This document shows positions 14,324 to 26,987 of a stretch of 64,000 bases of DNA, one piece after another; the first letter of the stretch is position 1; every line of letters begins with the position of its first letter. Origin of the DNA: Loktanella sp. DSM 29012 (GTDB lineage: Bacteria; Pseudomonadota; Alphaproteobacteria; Rhodobacterales; Rhodobacteraceae); assembly GCF_900110705.1 (NCBI RefSeq), contig NZ_FOEJ01000001.1, positions 565,501-629,500 on the forward strand. The letters are read 5' to 3'. The notes below the pieces were generated by a model. The model was not told where the DNA came from, ran no database searches, and saw nothing but the letters and a program-made list of their open reading frames with translations. The translations under genes were made by a program, and so were the position numbers.

Positions 14324-14671
14324 GTGACAGATACGCCCCATCACCAACTGGATTACGTGGAATTCACATCACCCGAACCGCAGGCAACGCGGGAATTCAT
14401 GGCCAATGTCTTTGGCTGGTCGTTTGTGGATTATGGACCTGACTATGCTGACATTCAGGGTGCAGGCATCGGCGGTGGCGTTGAACGCGGCACGCTGCGC
14501 GCACCGCTGCCGGTAATCAATTCGAACGATCTCGACGCCAGCCTGGCAGCCGTCAAGGCGGCAGGAGCCCGGATCACGGTCGATACCTTCAGCTTTCCGG
14601 GCGGGCGCCGGTTTCAGTTTCTGGCACCCGGTGGCACAGAGATGGCCGTCTGGACCAAGGAGCCTGAATAG
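14324..14671 (+). CDS. VOC-family (glyoxalase/bleomycin-resistance fold) protein
   Basis: A 115-residue single-domain protein starting at GTG 14324 with AAAGGAGG upstream. The N-terminus (HQLDYVEFTSPEPQATREF, then VFGWSF) and the C-terminal FLAPGGTEMAVW are typical of the vicinal oxygen chelate fold. The N-terminal strand has an atypical metal position, so it may be a non-catalytic or ligand-binding member. Substrate unknown. It begins a short stretch of two accessory genes between rpoC and rpsL. Probably cytoplasmic. Confidence 0.8.
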   Translation: MTDTPHHQLDYVEFTSPEPQATREFMANVFGWSFVDYGPDYADIQGAGIGGGVERGTLRAPLPVINSNDLDASLAAVKAAGARITVDTFSFPGGRRFQFLAPGGTEMAVWTKEPE

Positions 14672-14718
14672 CACGGCCAGTCTGGCGGTCCTCAGGCTTG
14701 CCTGCTACGGCTTGACCT

Positions 14719-15618
14719 ATGGTTTTGACTGACAACATGCGCGGTGCTGCGCTGATGACGGGTGCGATGTTCGCATTCACCGTGAACGACACCTTTCTTA
14801 AGGCGCTTTCGGATCAGTTGCCGTTGTTCCAGACGATTTTCCTTCGGGGAATCGGCGTCATTGCATGCCTGACGATCATGGCCGCACTGATGCGGCAATT
14901 GAATTTCAGACAAAGCCGGCGCGATTGGTTCCTGATCGTAATCCGCGGCCTGTCAGAGCTGGCCGCTGCGTATTTCTTTTTGACGGCGTTGTTCAACATG
15001 CCCATCGCGGCAGCCAGCGCGATCTTGCAGGCACTCCCGCTGACGGTGAGCCTGGCGGGCGCACTCTTTCTGGGCGAGGCGCTTGGCTGGCGCCGACTGG
15101 TTGCGATCCTGATCGGATTTGTCGGTGTGTTGCTGATCGTCAGGCCGGGTGGTGCGGATTTCAATTTCTATTCTGTCTATGCGGTTCTTTCGGTCGCTTG
15201 CGTCACGCTGCGTGACCTCGTCGTGCGGCGGATGAACAAGTCGGTGCCATCGCTGCTTGTGTCGCTTGTCGCGGCAATCTGCGTCACCGTGGGTGCGGGT
15301 GTCGCCTGCCTCTTTGCCACATGGGTTCCGTTGCAGGGGATGGCGATGGCACAGATTGGCGGTGCCACCATTTTCGTCGTTTTTGGCTACATCTTTTCCG
15401 TGGCGGCGATGCGGGTCGGCGATATCAGTTTTGTCGCGCCATTCCGCTATGTCAGCCTGTTGGTCGCATTGATCCTTGGATTTGCCGTCTTCGGAGAGGT
15501 GCCGCGCGTCCTGACGCTGGTGGGCGCGGGAATCGTTGTCGCAACCGGTCTGTTCACATTGTTCCGGGAACGGCGGTTGAACCTGCGCCGCCGCACGATT
15601 CCCGACCGTATCCGCTAG
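14719..15618 (+). CDS. EamA/DMT-family transporter
   Basis: A 299-residue hydrophobic protein with about ten predicted membrane spans in two EamA repeats. The first ends near the LVAILIGFVGVLLIVRPGG segment (about 130-150). The second ends near ALILGFAVFGEVPRV (about 250-265). These repeat ends are the hallmark of drug/metabolite exporters of the DMT superfamily. It would sit in the inner membrane and export a small metabolite; the substrate cannot be told. It follows the VOC gene by 47 bases on the same strand, and the two may be cotranscribed. It ends shortly before the rpsL promoter. Confidence 0.88.
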   Translation: MVLTDNMRGAALMTGAMFAFTVNDTFLKALSDQLPLFQTIFLRGIGVIACLTIMAALMRQLNFRQSRRDWFLIVIRGLSELAAAYFFLTALFNMPIAAASAILQALPLTVSLAGALFLGEALGWRRLVAILIGFVGVLLIVRPGGADFNFYSVYAVLSVACVTLRDLVVRRMNKSVPSLLVSLVAAICVTVGAGVACLFATWVPLQGMAMAQIGGATIFVVFGYIFSVAAMRVGDISFVAPFRYVSLLVALILGFAVFGEVPRVLTLVGAGIVVATGLFTLFRERRLNLRRRTIPDRIR

Positions 15619-15653
15619 GATTTGCAGGGCTTCGCGCAGCGGGGGCGCCACTG

Positions 15654-15682
15654 TTGACACCCCATGCCACGGGCCCTATACG
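15654..15682 (+). promoter_or_regulatory. sigma-70-type promoter for rpsL-rpsG-fusA-tuf
   Basis: A perfect -35 TTGACA (15654-15659), a 17-base spacer and -10 TATACG (15677-15682). It is 36 bases after the preceding gene and about 220 bases before rpsL. This is the strongest promoter match seen in the window and fits the demand for the str operon. Confidence 0.85.
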
Positions 15683-15906
15683 GCGCGCATCCGGGTAGGG
15701 GGTAATCCCCCCAAATCCGATATCAAATGTCGTAGTGGTCAAGAACCGGACTAATGCTGTCTTGTTCCTCTGAATACTCACCGCACCGAACCTCCGGTAA
15801 GGGTTCGACTGCGGAATTTTTGTGCTTTGCAGACGTGCGGGGCATGCCAAGTCAATCTGCGGGGTCAGACCCCGCTCACATGTGAGAGAATAGGGAAAAC
15901 CGCCCC

Positions 15907-16278
15907 ATGCCAACGATCCAACAGCTGATCCGCAAACCGCGCCAGCCCAAAATCACCCGCTCCAAGTCCATGCACCTCGAGGGATGCCCGCAAAAGCGTG
16001 GCGTCTGCACTCGCGTGTACACCACCACGCCGAAAAAGCCGAACTCCGCCATGCGGAAAGTCGCCAAGGTCCGTCTGACCAACGGCTACGAAGTGATCTC
16101 CTACATTCCCGGTGAGAGCCACAACCTGCAAGAGCACTCTGTGGTTCTGATCCGCGGCGGTCGTGTAAAAGACCTTCCCGGTGTGCGTTACCACATCCTG
16201 CGCGGTGTTTTGGATACCCAGGGCGTCAAGGATCGTAAGCAGCGTCGTTCCAAGTACGGCGCGAAGCGTCCCAAGTAA
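15907..16278 (+). CDS. rpsL: 30S ribosomal protein S12
   Basis: A 123-residue S12, normal length, nearly all conserved blocks intact. It acts in the decoding centre of the small subunit. The two loops where streptomycin-resistance changes occur (TTTPKKPNS near 40-48 and [10 protein letters not shown] near 83-92) carry the ordinary lysines, so a streptomycin-sensitive form is expected. It is the first gene of the str operon with rpsG, fusA and tuf and lies behind a strong promoter and a leader of about 220 bases. Confidence 0.98.
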   Translation: MPTIQQLIRKPRQPKITRSKSMHLEGCPQKRGVCTRVYTTTPKKPNSAMRKVAKVRLTNGYEVISYIPGESHNLQEHSVVLIRGGRVKDLPGVRYHILRGVLDTQGVKDRKQRRSKYGAKRPK

Positions 16279-16809
<531 letters not shown>

Positions 16810-16827
16810 TTCAGGAGCACCACTAGA

Positions 16828-18951
<2,124 letters not shown>

Positions 18952-19014
18952 CGGCGCGGCGGGTGCCTGCACCCGCCCCCCACACCCCCAAATCCGTTTT
19001 TCAAGGAGGCCATC

Positions 19015-20190
<1,176 letters not shown>

Positions 20191-20228
20191 GCCGCACCGC
20201 GGGCATCGCCCGCAGCGACACACATCCG

Positions 20229-20259
20229 AAAGGCCGCCCCCGAAAGGAGGCGGCCTTTT
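20229..20259 (+). terminator. intrinsic terminator after tuf
   Basis: GGCCGCC (20232-20238) pairs with GGCGGCC (20249-20255), flanked by AAA/TTT and a TTTT run. It lies about 40 bases after the tuf stop. Confidence 0.88.
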
Positions 20260-20345
20260 GCTTGGCGGTGGGTTGCGTCGGAATCGGCATATCACCGCCA
20301 CGTCATTGCCGTCAGATTGTCAGCACAGCCGCGATACCTTATGCG

Positions 20346-20999
20346 ATGGACATGCGTCCTAGATTGTTTGCCACTGCTGTTGCCTGTTGTTTCCCCACGG
20401 TTTCCGCCGTGGCGCATCCGCATGTTTTCGTCACGGCCTCTGTGACTGTCGTCTATGCCGATGGTGTGCCGACGGCTGTCGAACTCAGCTGGCTGTATGA
20501 TGATTATTTCTCGCTCTTGCTGACGTCCGATCTGGGAATCGATCTGGACGGTGATCTGGTCCTGACCCCAGAAGAAGAAGCGATCTTGGCGCAGGCCGTG
20601 ACGGAATGGCCCGCCGATTTCAACGGGGACCTCGAGGTCATGCAAAATGACGATGTTGTCACGCTTCTGCCCAAGCAGGATCACCGCATGGTCTTTGAAA
20701 ACGGTCTTGTACGAGAGGTACATACCCGCCCGCTTGATCCCGGTCTGACGGGTGATCCGCTGACGGTGCGGGTCTATGACCCATATTATTATGTCGCCTA
20801 CGACTTGTTAGAACCCGTCAACATCACCGGCACGGACCAGTGTTCCAGCGCGGTGACACCGCCCGATCTGCATAACGCCTACGCATTGGTCGAAGAACTG
20901 CTTTACGGTCGGCCCGCCAGCGATGTCGGTCCTGACGAGGAATTCCCCGCTGTCGGTGTGGAATTTGCCGCAACCATCACGATCACATGCGAAACGTAG
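20346..20999 (+). CDS. DUF1007-family exported protein, partner of the NicO transporter
   Basis: A 217-residue protein with an N-terminal signal peptide, cleaved probably after SAVA near residue 22. The mature chain begins HPHVFV, the His-Pro-His start typical of DUF1007 proteins. Such proteins are often encoded beside or fused to NicO/RcnA-type nickel-cobalt transporters and are thought to act in the periplasm in metal handling. The start at ATG 20346 gives a proper signal peptide; ATG 20352 is also possible. It overlaps the next gene by 13 bases, so coupled expression is likely. The metal role is inferred from family and neighbour. Confidence 0.82.
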   Translation: MDMRPRLFATAVACCFPTVSAVAHPHVFVTASVTVVYADGVPTAVELSWLYDDYFSLLLTSDLGIDLDGDLVLTPEEEAILAQAVTEWPADFNGDLEVMQNDDVVTLLPKQDHRMVFENGLVREVHTRPLDPGLTGDPLTVRVYDPYYYVAYDLLEPVNITGTDQCSSAVTPPDLHNAYALVEELLYGRPASDVGPDEEFPAVGVEFAATITITCET

Positions 21000-21883
21000 T
21001 CTGGATTGCCATCGCGATCGGCGTCCTCGCTGTGGGCTGGGCCGTTTGGGGGCCGCTGGCGGGTGCGATCGGGCAGTGGGCCAGTGCGACACAACGGGAT
21101 GTCCAGAATGCGATGGCCGCCAGTCTGCGCGCCCTCAGGGGCGGGCAGCCCGGTGCGCTGGCCGGTTTGTGGACGCTGTGTTTCACCTATGGTTTCGTGC
21201 ATGCTGCAGGCCCTGGACATGGCAAGCTGGTGATCGGTGGTTATGGCCTGGGTGCGCGCGTTCCAGTGGGACGATTGATGGGCCTCGCAGTTGTGTCCTC
21301 ACTTGCGCAGGCCCTGTCGGCAGTCGTTCTGGTCTACCTCGCAATCTGGGTTTTTGGATGGGGGCGCGAACAGGTCGGCGGCGTCGCGGATGGTGTCATG
21401 GCACCGATGAGCTATGCAATGATCGCGGGTGTTGGCCTGTGGCTGTTCCTGCGCGGGGGCCGCAAGGCGCTGGCTTTCCGCAAGCCTGTCGCCGGACACG
21501 TCGATCACCACGCCCACCATCATCATGACGGCGTCTGTGCAAGTTGCGGCCATGCGCATGCAGCCGGGATCCGCTCCGTCAGGGATGCGGTCGTGATCGT
21601 CGGTGCGATTGCAATCCGTCCGTGCACGGGTGCGCTGTTCTTGTTGATCCTGACCTATGCGCTTGGGCTGGTCTGGGCTGGAATCGTCGGCGTTTTCATC
21701 ATGGGGATCGGTACCGCCAGCCTGACGGGACTGGTTGCACTGACGGCCGTGGGCCTGCGCGAAAGCGTGTTGTCCCAGGTCGCATCGGGCGCGGCCACCG
21801 CCCGGATTCTGGTGGCAGTCGAGATCCTGGTCGGTGGCGTCATTGCACTGCTGGCGATGCAACTTTTGCTCGGCAGTCTGTAG
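20987..21883 (+). CDS. NicO/RcnA-family nickel-cobalt transporter
   Basis: A 298-residue membrane protein with about six or seven spans. It contains FVHAAGPGHGKLVIGGY (about 65-82), the conserved motif of the NicO family, and a second motif AIRPCTGALFLL (about 205-216). Between them is a cytoplasmic or periplasmic loop rich in His (about 170-190, including a run of four His, then a CxxCG element) that probably binds metal. Members move Ni or Co, often outward. It overlaps the DUF1007 gene by 13 bases and lies between tuf and rpsJ. Direction and metal are inferred. Confidence 0.88.
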   Translation: MRNVVWIAIAIGVLAVGWAVWGPLAGAIGQWASATQRDVQNAMAASLRALRGGQPGALAGLWTLCFTYGFVHAAGPGHGKLVIGGYGLGARVPVGRLMGLAVVSSLAQALSAVVLVYLAIWVFGWGREQVGGVADGVMAPMSYAMIAGVGLWLFLRGGRKALAFRKPVAGHVDHHAHHHHDGVCASCGHAHAAGIRSVRDAVVIVGAIAIRPCTGALFLLILTYALGLVWAGIVGVFIMGIGTASLTGLVALTAVGLRESVLSQVASGAATARILVAVEILVGGVIALLAMQLLLGSL

Positions 21884-21928
21884 GCGGTCGATAATCCGCC
21901 GAAAATACCGTGTTCGCCGGAAAACGGG

Positions 21929-21958
21929 GTAGACTCCCCCCAAGCGACGCCCTATAGC
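21929..21958 (+). promoter_or_regulatory. candidate promoter for the rpsJ operon
   Basis: GTAGAC (21929-21934), 18 bases, then TATAGC (21953-21958). The match is weaker than the rpsL promoter but it is properly placed before a 120-base leader and rpsJ. Confidence 0.35.
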
Positions 21959-21972
21959 GACCAAATCCAAAC

Positions 21973-21996
21973 GGGGTGCGCTGTGCGCGCCCCTTT
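21973..21996 (+). terminator. strong hairpin in the rpsJ leader
   Basis: A 9-bp stem (21973-21981 with 21985-21993, one G-U) with a 3-base loop is followed by TTTCCGTT. It may end read-through from the transporter gene or act as a leader attenuator for the S10 operon. If the promoter at 21929-21958 is real, the hairpin is inside the leader. Confidence 0.5.
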
Positions 21997-22082
21997 CCGT
22001 TGGATCATAAGACGCGACGAGGGTGCCGGATGAGCCTGCATCTTCCTCTCCGTTAGAGCCCTGCAAATAGGGGTGATGTCAC

Positions 22083-22394
22083 ATGGCAGCCAGCCAGAAC
22101 ATCCGCATTCGCCTGAAGGCGTTTGACTACCGCGTCCTCGACGCCTCCACCGCAGAGATCGTTTCCACTGCAAAGCGCACCGGCGCGTCCGTGCGTGGCC
22201 CGATCCCGCTGCCGAACAAGATTGAAAAATTCACCGTTCTGCGCGGTCCGCACATCGACAAGAAGTCGCGCGACCAGTTCGAGATCCGCACGCACAAGCG
22301 CTTGCTGGACATCGTCGATCCGACGCCGCAGACCGTTGACGCCCTGATGAAGCTCGACCTCGCCGCTGGCGTCGACGTGCAGATCAGCGTGTAA
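22083..22394 (+). CDS. rpsJ: 30S ribosomal protein S10
   Basis: A 103-residue S10 with the conserved [14 protein letters not shown] start and the GPIPLPNK and RTHKRLLDI blocks. Besides its place in the 30S head, S10 (NusE) binds the NusG C-terminal domain and links ribosome and polymerase. It is the first gene of the S10 operon, which here contains only rpsJ-rplC-rplD-rplW. The ribosome-binding site is AGGGGTGA about 7 bases before ATG 22083. Confidence 0.98.
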   Translation: MAASQNIRIRLKAFDYRVLDASTAEIVSTAKRTGASVRGPIPLPNKIEKFTVLRGPHIDKKSRDQFEIRTHKRLLDIVDPTPQTVDALMKLDLAAGVDVQISV

Positions 22395-22409
22395 GGGGGA
22401 GTGATCAAT

Positions 22410-23276
22410 ATGCTCCGCACAGGACTTATCGCAAAAAAGATGGGCATGACCCGTCTGTTCATGGAAGACGGCCGCCAGATTCCGGTGACCGTTCTGCAAC
22501 TTGACAAGCTTCAGGTCGTGTCTCAGCGCACCGCCGACAAGCATGGCTACACTGCTGTCCAGCTGGGCGCAGGCACAGCCAAGGTCAAGCGCGTTTCCCA
22601 AGCCATGCGTGGCCACTTTGCCGCTGCAAACGTCGAGCCCAAGCGCAAGGTCGCCGAATTCCGCGTTGCCGAAGAAAACATGATCAACGTCGGCGAAGAG
22701 CTGACCGCGAACCATTATTTCGAAGGCCAGTACGTCGACGTCTGTGGCACATCCATCGGTAAAGGTTTTGCCGGCGCGATGAAGCGTCACAACTTTGGCG
22801 GTCTGCGTGCCTCGCACGGTGTGTCCGTGTCGCACCGTTCACATGGTTCGGTCGGTCAGTGTCAGGACCCGGGCAAGATCTTCAAGGGCAAGAAAATGGC
22901 CGGTCACATGGGCTCTGCCCGCGTGACGACCCAGAACCTGCAGGTCATCCGTACCGACGCCGACCGTGGCCTGATCATGGTCAAGGGTGCCGTTCCCGGT
23001 TCCAAGGGCGGTTGGGTCACGATCAAGGATGCGGTGAAAAAGCCGACACCCGAGAACGTCATCTATCCCGCCGGTCTGAAGTCGCTGGACGACGAAGCCA
23101 AGCGTCTGGCCGAAGAAGCAGCAGCAGAAGCCGCAGCCGCTGAAGCCGCCGCAGCAGAAGCAGCAGCAAAAGCCGAACAGGAAGCTCTGGAAGCTGCCGA
23201 GGCCGAACTTGCTGCAGATGCGCCGACGACGGACGAAACCAACGCTGCTGAAGGTGGTGACAACAATGAAAGCTGA
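22410..23276 (+). CDS. rplC: 50S ribosomal protein L3 with Ala/Glu-rich C-terminal tail
   Basis: A 288-residue L3. ATG 22410 lies 8 bases after GGGGGAG, so it is preferred to a GTG three codons upstream. The core (about 1-224) has the [14 protein letters not shown] start and the [16 protein letters not shown] loop that reaches the peptidyl transferase centre; Gln there is the usual methylation site. After about residue 224 comes a tail of about 64 residues made almost only of Ala, Glu, Lys and Asp, predicted helical, which standard L3 of about 205-215 residues lacks. It overlaps rplD by 11 bases. Confidence 0.96.
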   Translation: MLRTGLIAKKMGMTRLFMEDGRQIPVTVLQLDKLQVVSQRTADKHGYTAVQLGAGTAKVKRVSQAMRGHFAAANVEPKRKVAEFRVAEENMINVGEELTANHYFEGQYVDVCGTSIGKGFAGAMKRHNFGGLRASHGVSVSHRSHGSVGQCQDPGKIFKGKKMAGHMGSARVTTQNLQVIRTDADRGLIMVKGAVPGSKGGWVTIKDAVKKPTPENVIYPAGLKSLDDEAKRLAEEAAAEAAAAEAAAAEAAAKAEQEALEAAEAELAADAPTTDETNAAEGGDNNES

Positions 23277-23886
23277 TGCAATCAAACTTGACGGCGCATC
23301 CGCAGGGTCCGTGGACCTGGACGACGCCATCTTTGGTCTGGAGCCCCGCAAGGACATCCTGCACCGTGTCGTGCGCTGGCAGCGTAACAAGGCGCAGGCT
23401 GGTACGCACTCCACTCTGGGTCGGTCCGAAGTGTCCTACTCGACCAAGAAGATCTATCGCCAAAAAGGCACCGGTGGCGCACGTCACGGGTCCAAGGGCG
23501 CGCCGATCTTCCGTCACGGTGGTGTCTACAAGGGCCCGGTGCCCCGTAGCCACGGTCACGAGCTGACCAAGAAGTTCCGCAAGCTGGGTCTGCGCCACGC
23601 GCTGTCCGCCAAGCAGGCGGCCGGTGAGCTGGTCATCATCGACGCTCTGGCAATCGAGAACGCCAAAACGTCCACTCTGTCCAAGCACGTCTCCGAGCGT
23701 GGCTGGAAGCGTGCGCTGATCATCGACGGTGCCGAGGTCAACGCCGACTTCAGCCGTGCGGCACAGAACCTCGCCAACATTGACGTGCTGCCCAGCCAGG
23801 GTGCTAACGTCTATGACATCCTGAAAAGCGATACGCTGGTCATCACCAAGGCCGGTATCGAAGCACTGGAGGCCCGTTTGAAATGA
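23266..23886 (+). CDS. rplD: 50S ribosomal protein L4
   Basis: A 206-residue L4 of normal length. The start ATG 23266 lies within the end of rplC (11-base overlap) and fits the family N-terminus; an upstream extension is rejected. The conserved loop with [21 protein letters not shown] lines the peptide exit tunnel. In enterobacteria L4 represses the S10 operon, but this control is not known to be general in alphaproteobacteria. It overlaps rplW by 4 bases (ATGA). Confidence 0.98.
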   Translation: MKADAIKLDGASAGSVDLDDAIFGLEPRKDILHRVVRWQRNKAQAGTHSTLGRSEVSYSTKKIYRQKGTGGARHGSKGAPIFRHGGVYKGPVPRSHGHELTKKFRKLGLRHALSAKQAAGELVIIDALAIENAKTSTLSKHVSERGWKRALIIDGAEVNADFSRAAQNLANIDVLPSQGANVYDILKSDTLVITKAGIEALEARLK

Positions 23887-24179
23887 GCGCCAAGGCAGAA
23901 CACTACGACGTGATCCGCAAGCCGATCATCACGGAAAAGGCCACGCTGGCATCCGAAAACAACGGTGTTGTTTTCGAGGTCGCCATTGACGCCAACAAGC
24001 CGCAGATCAAACAGGCCGTCGAAGCCCTGTTCGGTGTAAAGGTCAAGGCCGTCAACACGACGATCACCAAGGGCAAAGTGAAACGCTTCCGCGGTTCGCT
24101 GGGCACCCGAAAGGACGTCAAGAAGGCCTACGTGACGCTCGAAGAAGGCAACACGATCGACGTCAGCACCGGTCTGTGA
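23883..24179 (+). CDS. rplW: 50S ribosomal protein L23
   Basis: A 98-residue L23 with the [12 protein letters not shown] start and the [15 protein letters not shown] block. L23 surrounds the tunnel exit and docks trigger factor and SRP. It overlaps rplD by 4 bases. In most bacteria rplB follows at once; here a strong terminator follows and the next genes are on the other strand, so the S10 operon is cut short. Confidence 0.98.
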   Translation: MSAKAEHYDVIRKPIITEKATLASENNGVVFEVAIDANKPQIKQAVEALFGVKVKAVNTTITKGKVKRFRGSLGTRKDVKKAYVTLEEGNTIDVSTGL

Positions 24180-24200
24180 TCAGACCCTCGCTACAAAACG

Positions 24201-24230
24201 AAAGCCCCCGCAGCGATGCGGGGGCTTTTT
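24201..24230 (+). terminator. intrinsic terminator after rplW
   Basis: A perfect 12-bp stem (24201-24212 with 24217-24228) closed by a GCGA tetraloop and followed by a T-run. This is among the strongest terminators in the window and ends the shortened S10 operon. Confidence 0.95.
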
Positions 24231-24274
24231 GCATTTCAGGGCGTTCTCGCTGACCTTTTCGGTCAGTCTTTGCC

Positions 24275-25054
24275 TCAGCCTTCGGGCTGTGACACCAGCG
24301 TGATCATCGTGACGCCGTCCTCGACCGTGCTGACGTTCACGAGGGTCGCACCAACTGCGCTCACGCCCATGAACTGTGTGCCGCTGCCGGGGATTTCGGT
24401 TGCGGTAACATCGATGCCGCGCCCGGAAATGACGTCCTGCACCAGCGGCGTGACCTGCGCGACCGGCAATTCGACAAAGATGAACGGGTTGGACATGCTG
24501 AATCCGGGCAGATCATCGTCCAGCGCGCCAGTGTCGCGCATCGCGGATTCCAGCGCATCGCCCAGCGTGCCGGGCGCCGTCGCCGGGGCTGCGGGTTCGG
24601 TCACGTCATCAACGCGGTCAAGAAAGAGCACGGTCACCTCGTAGCGGTCTGCATAGAGGTTGATCGTTTCCATGCGGACGCCATCCTGAAATTCGGTCAG
24701 ATCTTCTGCACCGATATCGGGAAAGAGCTGGGCGAGAAACACAAGCGCCTGTGGATCATCGGGTGCCCCCTCGAGGTGGACGACCTCGACCCCGTCAACG
24801 CTGGATGTGTAGGTTTCAGGCAGATCAGGCGCGCCCAGAATATTTTCAGGCGACAGCGGAATCTCGACCAGATCATTCGGCCCCCACAGCGACAGGACGC
24901 GGTCGCGTACCTCGGGCCAGTCCGGGATTTCCAGAACGGTCTCGCTCTCGATCGTGCGCCATTCACCGTTTTCAGAGGTATCGACAATCTGACCCACGGC
25001 AGGCCCAGCCCCCATGATCGCGGCGCAAAGTGTGACTGTTTTCAAATTCTGCAT
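24275..25054 (-). CDS. exported protein of unknown function
   Basis: A 259-residue protein with a clear signal peptide (MQNLKTVTLCAAIMGAGPAVGQ, cut here near residue 21), so the mature protein is probably periplasmic. The rest is acidic and rich in Asp, Glu, Val and Pro, with no catalytic motif I recognise and no membrane span. Its start overlaps the stop of the next upstream gene by one base (TGATG), so the pair is translationally coupled. Both are exported, which suggests one process. Located just after the terminator of rplW in convergent orientation. No function is assigned. Confidence 0.75.
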   Translation of the reverse strand: MQNLKTVTLCAAIMGAGPAVGQIVDTSENGEWRTIESETVLEIPDWPEVRDRVLSLWGPNDLVEIPLSPENILGAPDLPETYTSSVDGVEVVHLEGAPDDPQALVFLAQLFPDIGAEDLTEFQDGVRMETINLYADRYEVTVLFLDRVDDVTEPAAPATAPGTLGDALESAMRDTGALDDDLPGFSMSNPFIFVELPVAQVTPLVQDVISGRGIDVTATEIPGSGTQFMGVSAVGATLVNVSTVEDGVTMITLVSQPEG

Positions 25055-26037
25055 CAGGGCATGTCCTCGAGTGCGGTTGTTGCATCAATATAAAGCTTGT
25101 GTGCCGCCAGCCAAAGCGGCGCGTTATCGATATAGGACGGGGTGACCAGCGATACGGTCGTCCCGTTTTCGCCGACCGTCATATAGGCGATGTATCGGCT
25201 TTCATCGGGGCGGGTCATGATCATGGACAGGCGGTTGAATTCGCGGGTCGTGTCCTGCGGAGTGTATCCCTCTGCGACCAGTTGATCGACAAAGTCCTGC
25301 CGCGGGTCGTCCTGTCCGGCAGTGTCGGCGACACGCAGCACGACGCTGCTGTCATCCAGCGATCCGGCGTTGCGCACGATCAGGTCGCCGTCGGAGCCAT
25401 TGTCGACGGTCAAGGCGCGATCGACCATCACGCTGAAATCGCCGAATGTCGCTGGCTGTGTCGGCGTCAATTGCCCCCATGGCGCATCATTGCCCAAGTA
25501 AGTCATGCTGCCCGCGATCAGATCGGAAAACGCGTTGGCACTGCTATCTGCGGGGCTGACCAGATAGCCATTGTTCCCTACGATGGCAAAGTAACGGGTC
25601 AGGCGTTGGCCCGGTGCCATTGGGTCCGAAATGACCTGACGGCCAACCTCGAGGCCCTGCTGATTGGCGAACATCTGGTTTTCGAACATATCGACGCGGT
25701 CAAACTTGCTCTGCACCAGCAGCCAGTCGATGTGGAACAGGTCAAAGGTAATGTCGACACGGTCGATGTAGACCCGCCGCCCTTGCCATTCCAGCGTCAG
25801 CACATGGGTAGGTTCTGTCAGCAATCCTTGCGGATTGGCGGGGGGGCCGTCGGCACCCACCACGACCAGACCATCCATCGGGAACAGAAAGACGAAGTTG
25901 GGTTCGAGCTGGACCAGATCGTATTCGAGCGAATCGAGGTCGACGGTTTGCGCAACAGCTGCGGTGGCCCCGGCCAGCGCAACCAGTGCGGCACCCCCCC
26001 AACCCAGAATACGCCGTCTGTTCGTCAGCATCTTCAT
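25054..26037 (-). CDS. exported protein of unknown function, Tat-like signal
   Basis: A 327-residue protein. The start at 26037 is chosen because AAGGAGGTGA lies just upstream; the longer frame would have this site inside its coding region. The N-terminus has NRRRILG followed by a hydrophobic stretch ending AVAQ, close to a twin-arginine signal, so it may be exported folded. The mature part (from about 30) is acidic, with no motif I can name. The last third (DESRYIAYMTVGENGTTVS) has a beta-rich look. First gene of a two-gene unit with 24275-25054. Function unknown. Confidence 0.75.
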   Translation of the reverse strand: MKMLTNRRRILGWGGAALVALAGATAAVAQTVDLDSLEYDLVQLEPNFVFLFPMDGLVVVGADGPPANPQGLLTEPTHVLTLEWQGRRVYIDRVDITFDLFHIDWLLVQSKFDRVDMFENQMFANQQGLEVGRQVISDPMAPGQRLTRYFAIVGNNGYLVSPADSSANAFSDLIAGSMTYLGNDAPWGQLTPTQPATFGDFSVMVDRALTVDNGSDGDLIVRNAGSLDDSSVVLRVADTAGQDDPRQDFVDQLVAEGYTPQDTTREFNRLSMIMTRPDESRYIAYMTVGENGTTVSLVTPSYIDNAPLWLAAHKLYIDATTALEDMP

Positions 26038-26252
26038 CTTGCGTCGCTCACCTCCTTGAATGGCGCGGTGCAACCCCAGCGCGCATCACGAACCTTGCCC
26101 CGGACTTGGTATCATGTCGACTACCCTCGTGGCGATTTCTTGTGTGTTCGGCTGGAAACGGCAATGCTGTCGGTGCAGAACGATGACGGCATGGTGGCTG
26201 TCTGGACGGCAGTGATCATTGCCCTGCGATGTGCCCGAGAGAGGATCCCCAG

Positions 26253-26987
26253 GTGTCACAGCTGACAAAAGCCCCGCAGATGGACCTGCACCCGATGGGA
26301 CAGGACGGAATTCTGGTGCGGTTCGGCGATGGGTTCGAGGTCGCCACGCAACCCGCGCTGACCGCTGCCAGGGTGATTGAGCACGCCAGGATCGAAGGCG
26401 TGGTCGAGATTGCGACCGCGCTTGCCTCTGTGCTGGTGCGTTTCGCGCCGGACCGGATTTCGCGGGCACAACTGGCAGACCGTCTGCGTGAGATGCTGTT
26501 GCAGCCATCCGTTGACGCGGATGATGGGCCGGGGCGCCTTTGGACGATTCCGGCCGTTTTCGACGGCCCGCAATTGGCTGATGTGGCGCGCCACGCCGGT
26601 CTGACGGAAACGGCAGCGATAACCGCATTGACCGATGCGCGGCTCTCGGTGCTGGCCATCGGCTTTGCCCCTGGGCAGCCCTATCTGGGGCATCTGCCGG
26701 ATGCATGGGACATGCCGCGCCAGACCGACCTCACGCCGGAGGTGCCGGCGGGTGCGCTGGTGACGGCCTTGCGTCAGCTTGTGCTGTTTGCCAATCCCAG
26801 TCCGACCGGGTGGCGCTGGATTGGTCGCTGTGCCTTTGTCCCGTTCCAGCCTGACCGCCCCGATCCCTTTGCATTGCAGGCGGGCGACTGCGTGCAGTTT
26901 GCTGCGACCGATGCCGGAACCATCGACCAATTACGTCGGAACCAGCCCGATGGGCTGGGCGGTGCCACATGCGCGACGCTGACATGA
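26253..26987 (+). CDS. pxpB: 5-oxoprolinase subunit PxpB (KipI/allophanate hydrolase subunit 1 family)
   Basis: A 244-residue protein of the CT_C_D family. The conserved block SVLAIGFAPGQPYLGHLP (about 138-155) and TGWRWIGR (about 188-195) identify it. Together with PxpC and PxpA it forms the prokaryotic ATP-dependent 5-oxoprolinase that opens 5-oxo-L-proline to L-glutamate. GTG 26253 is chosen because GAGAGGA lies just before; an ATG eight codons upstream is possible. It overlaps pxpC by 4 bases (ATGA). The full set pxpB-pxpC-pxpA supports this name over allophanate hydrolase or a sporulation regulator. Confidence 0.88.
   Translation: MSQLTKAPQMDLHPMGQDGILVRFGDGFEVATQPALTAARVIEHARIEGVVEIATALASVLVRFAPDRISRAQLADRLREMLLQPSVDADDGPGRLWTIPAVFDGPQLADVARHAGLTETAAITALTDARLSVLAIGFAPGQPYLGHLPDAWDMPRQTDLTPEVPAGALVTALRQLVLFANPSPTGWRWIGRCAFVPFQPDRPDPFALQAGDCVQFAATDAGTIDQLRRNQPDGLGGATCATLT

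Noticed and set aside
23083-23230. The GCA/GCC/GAA-rich run at the end of rplC considered as a DNA repeat element.
   Set aside because: It is in frame and explained by the Ala/Glu-rich protein tail; no separate repeat unit outside the gene.
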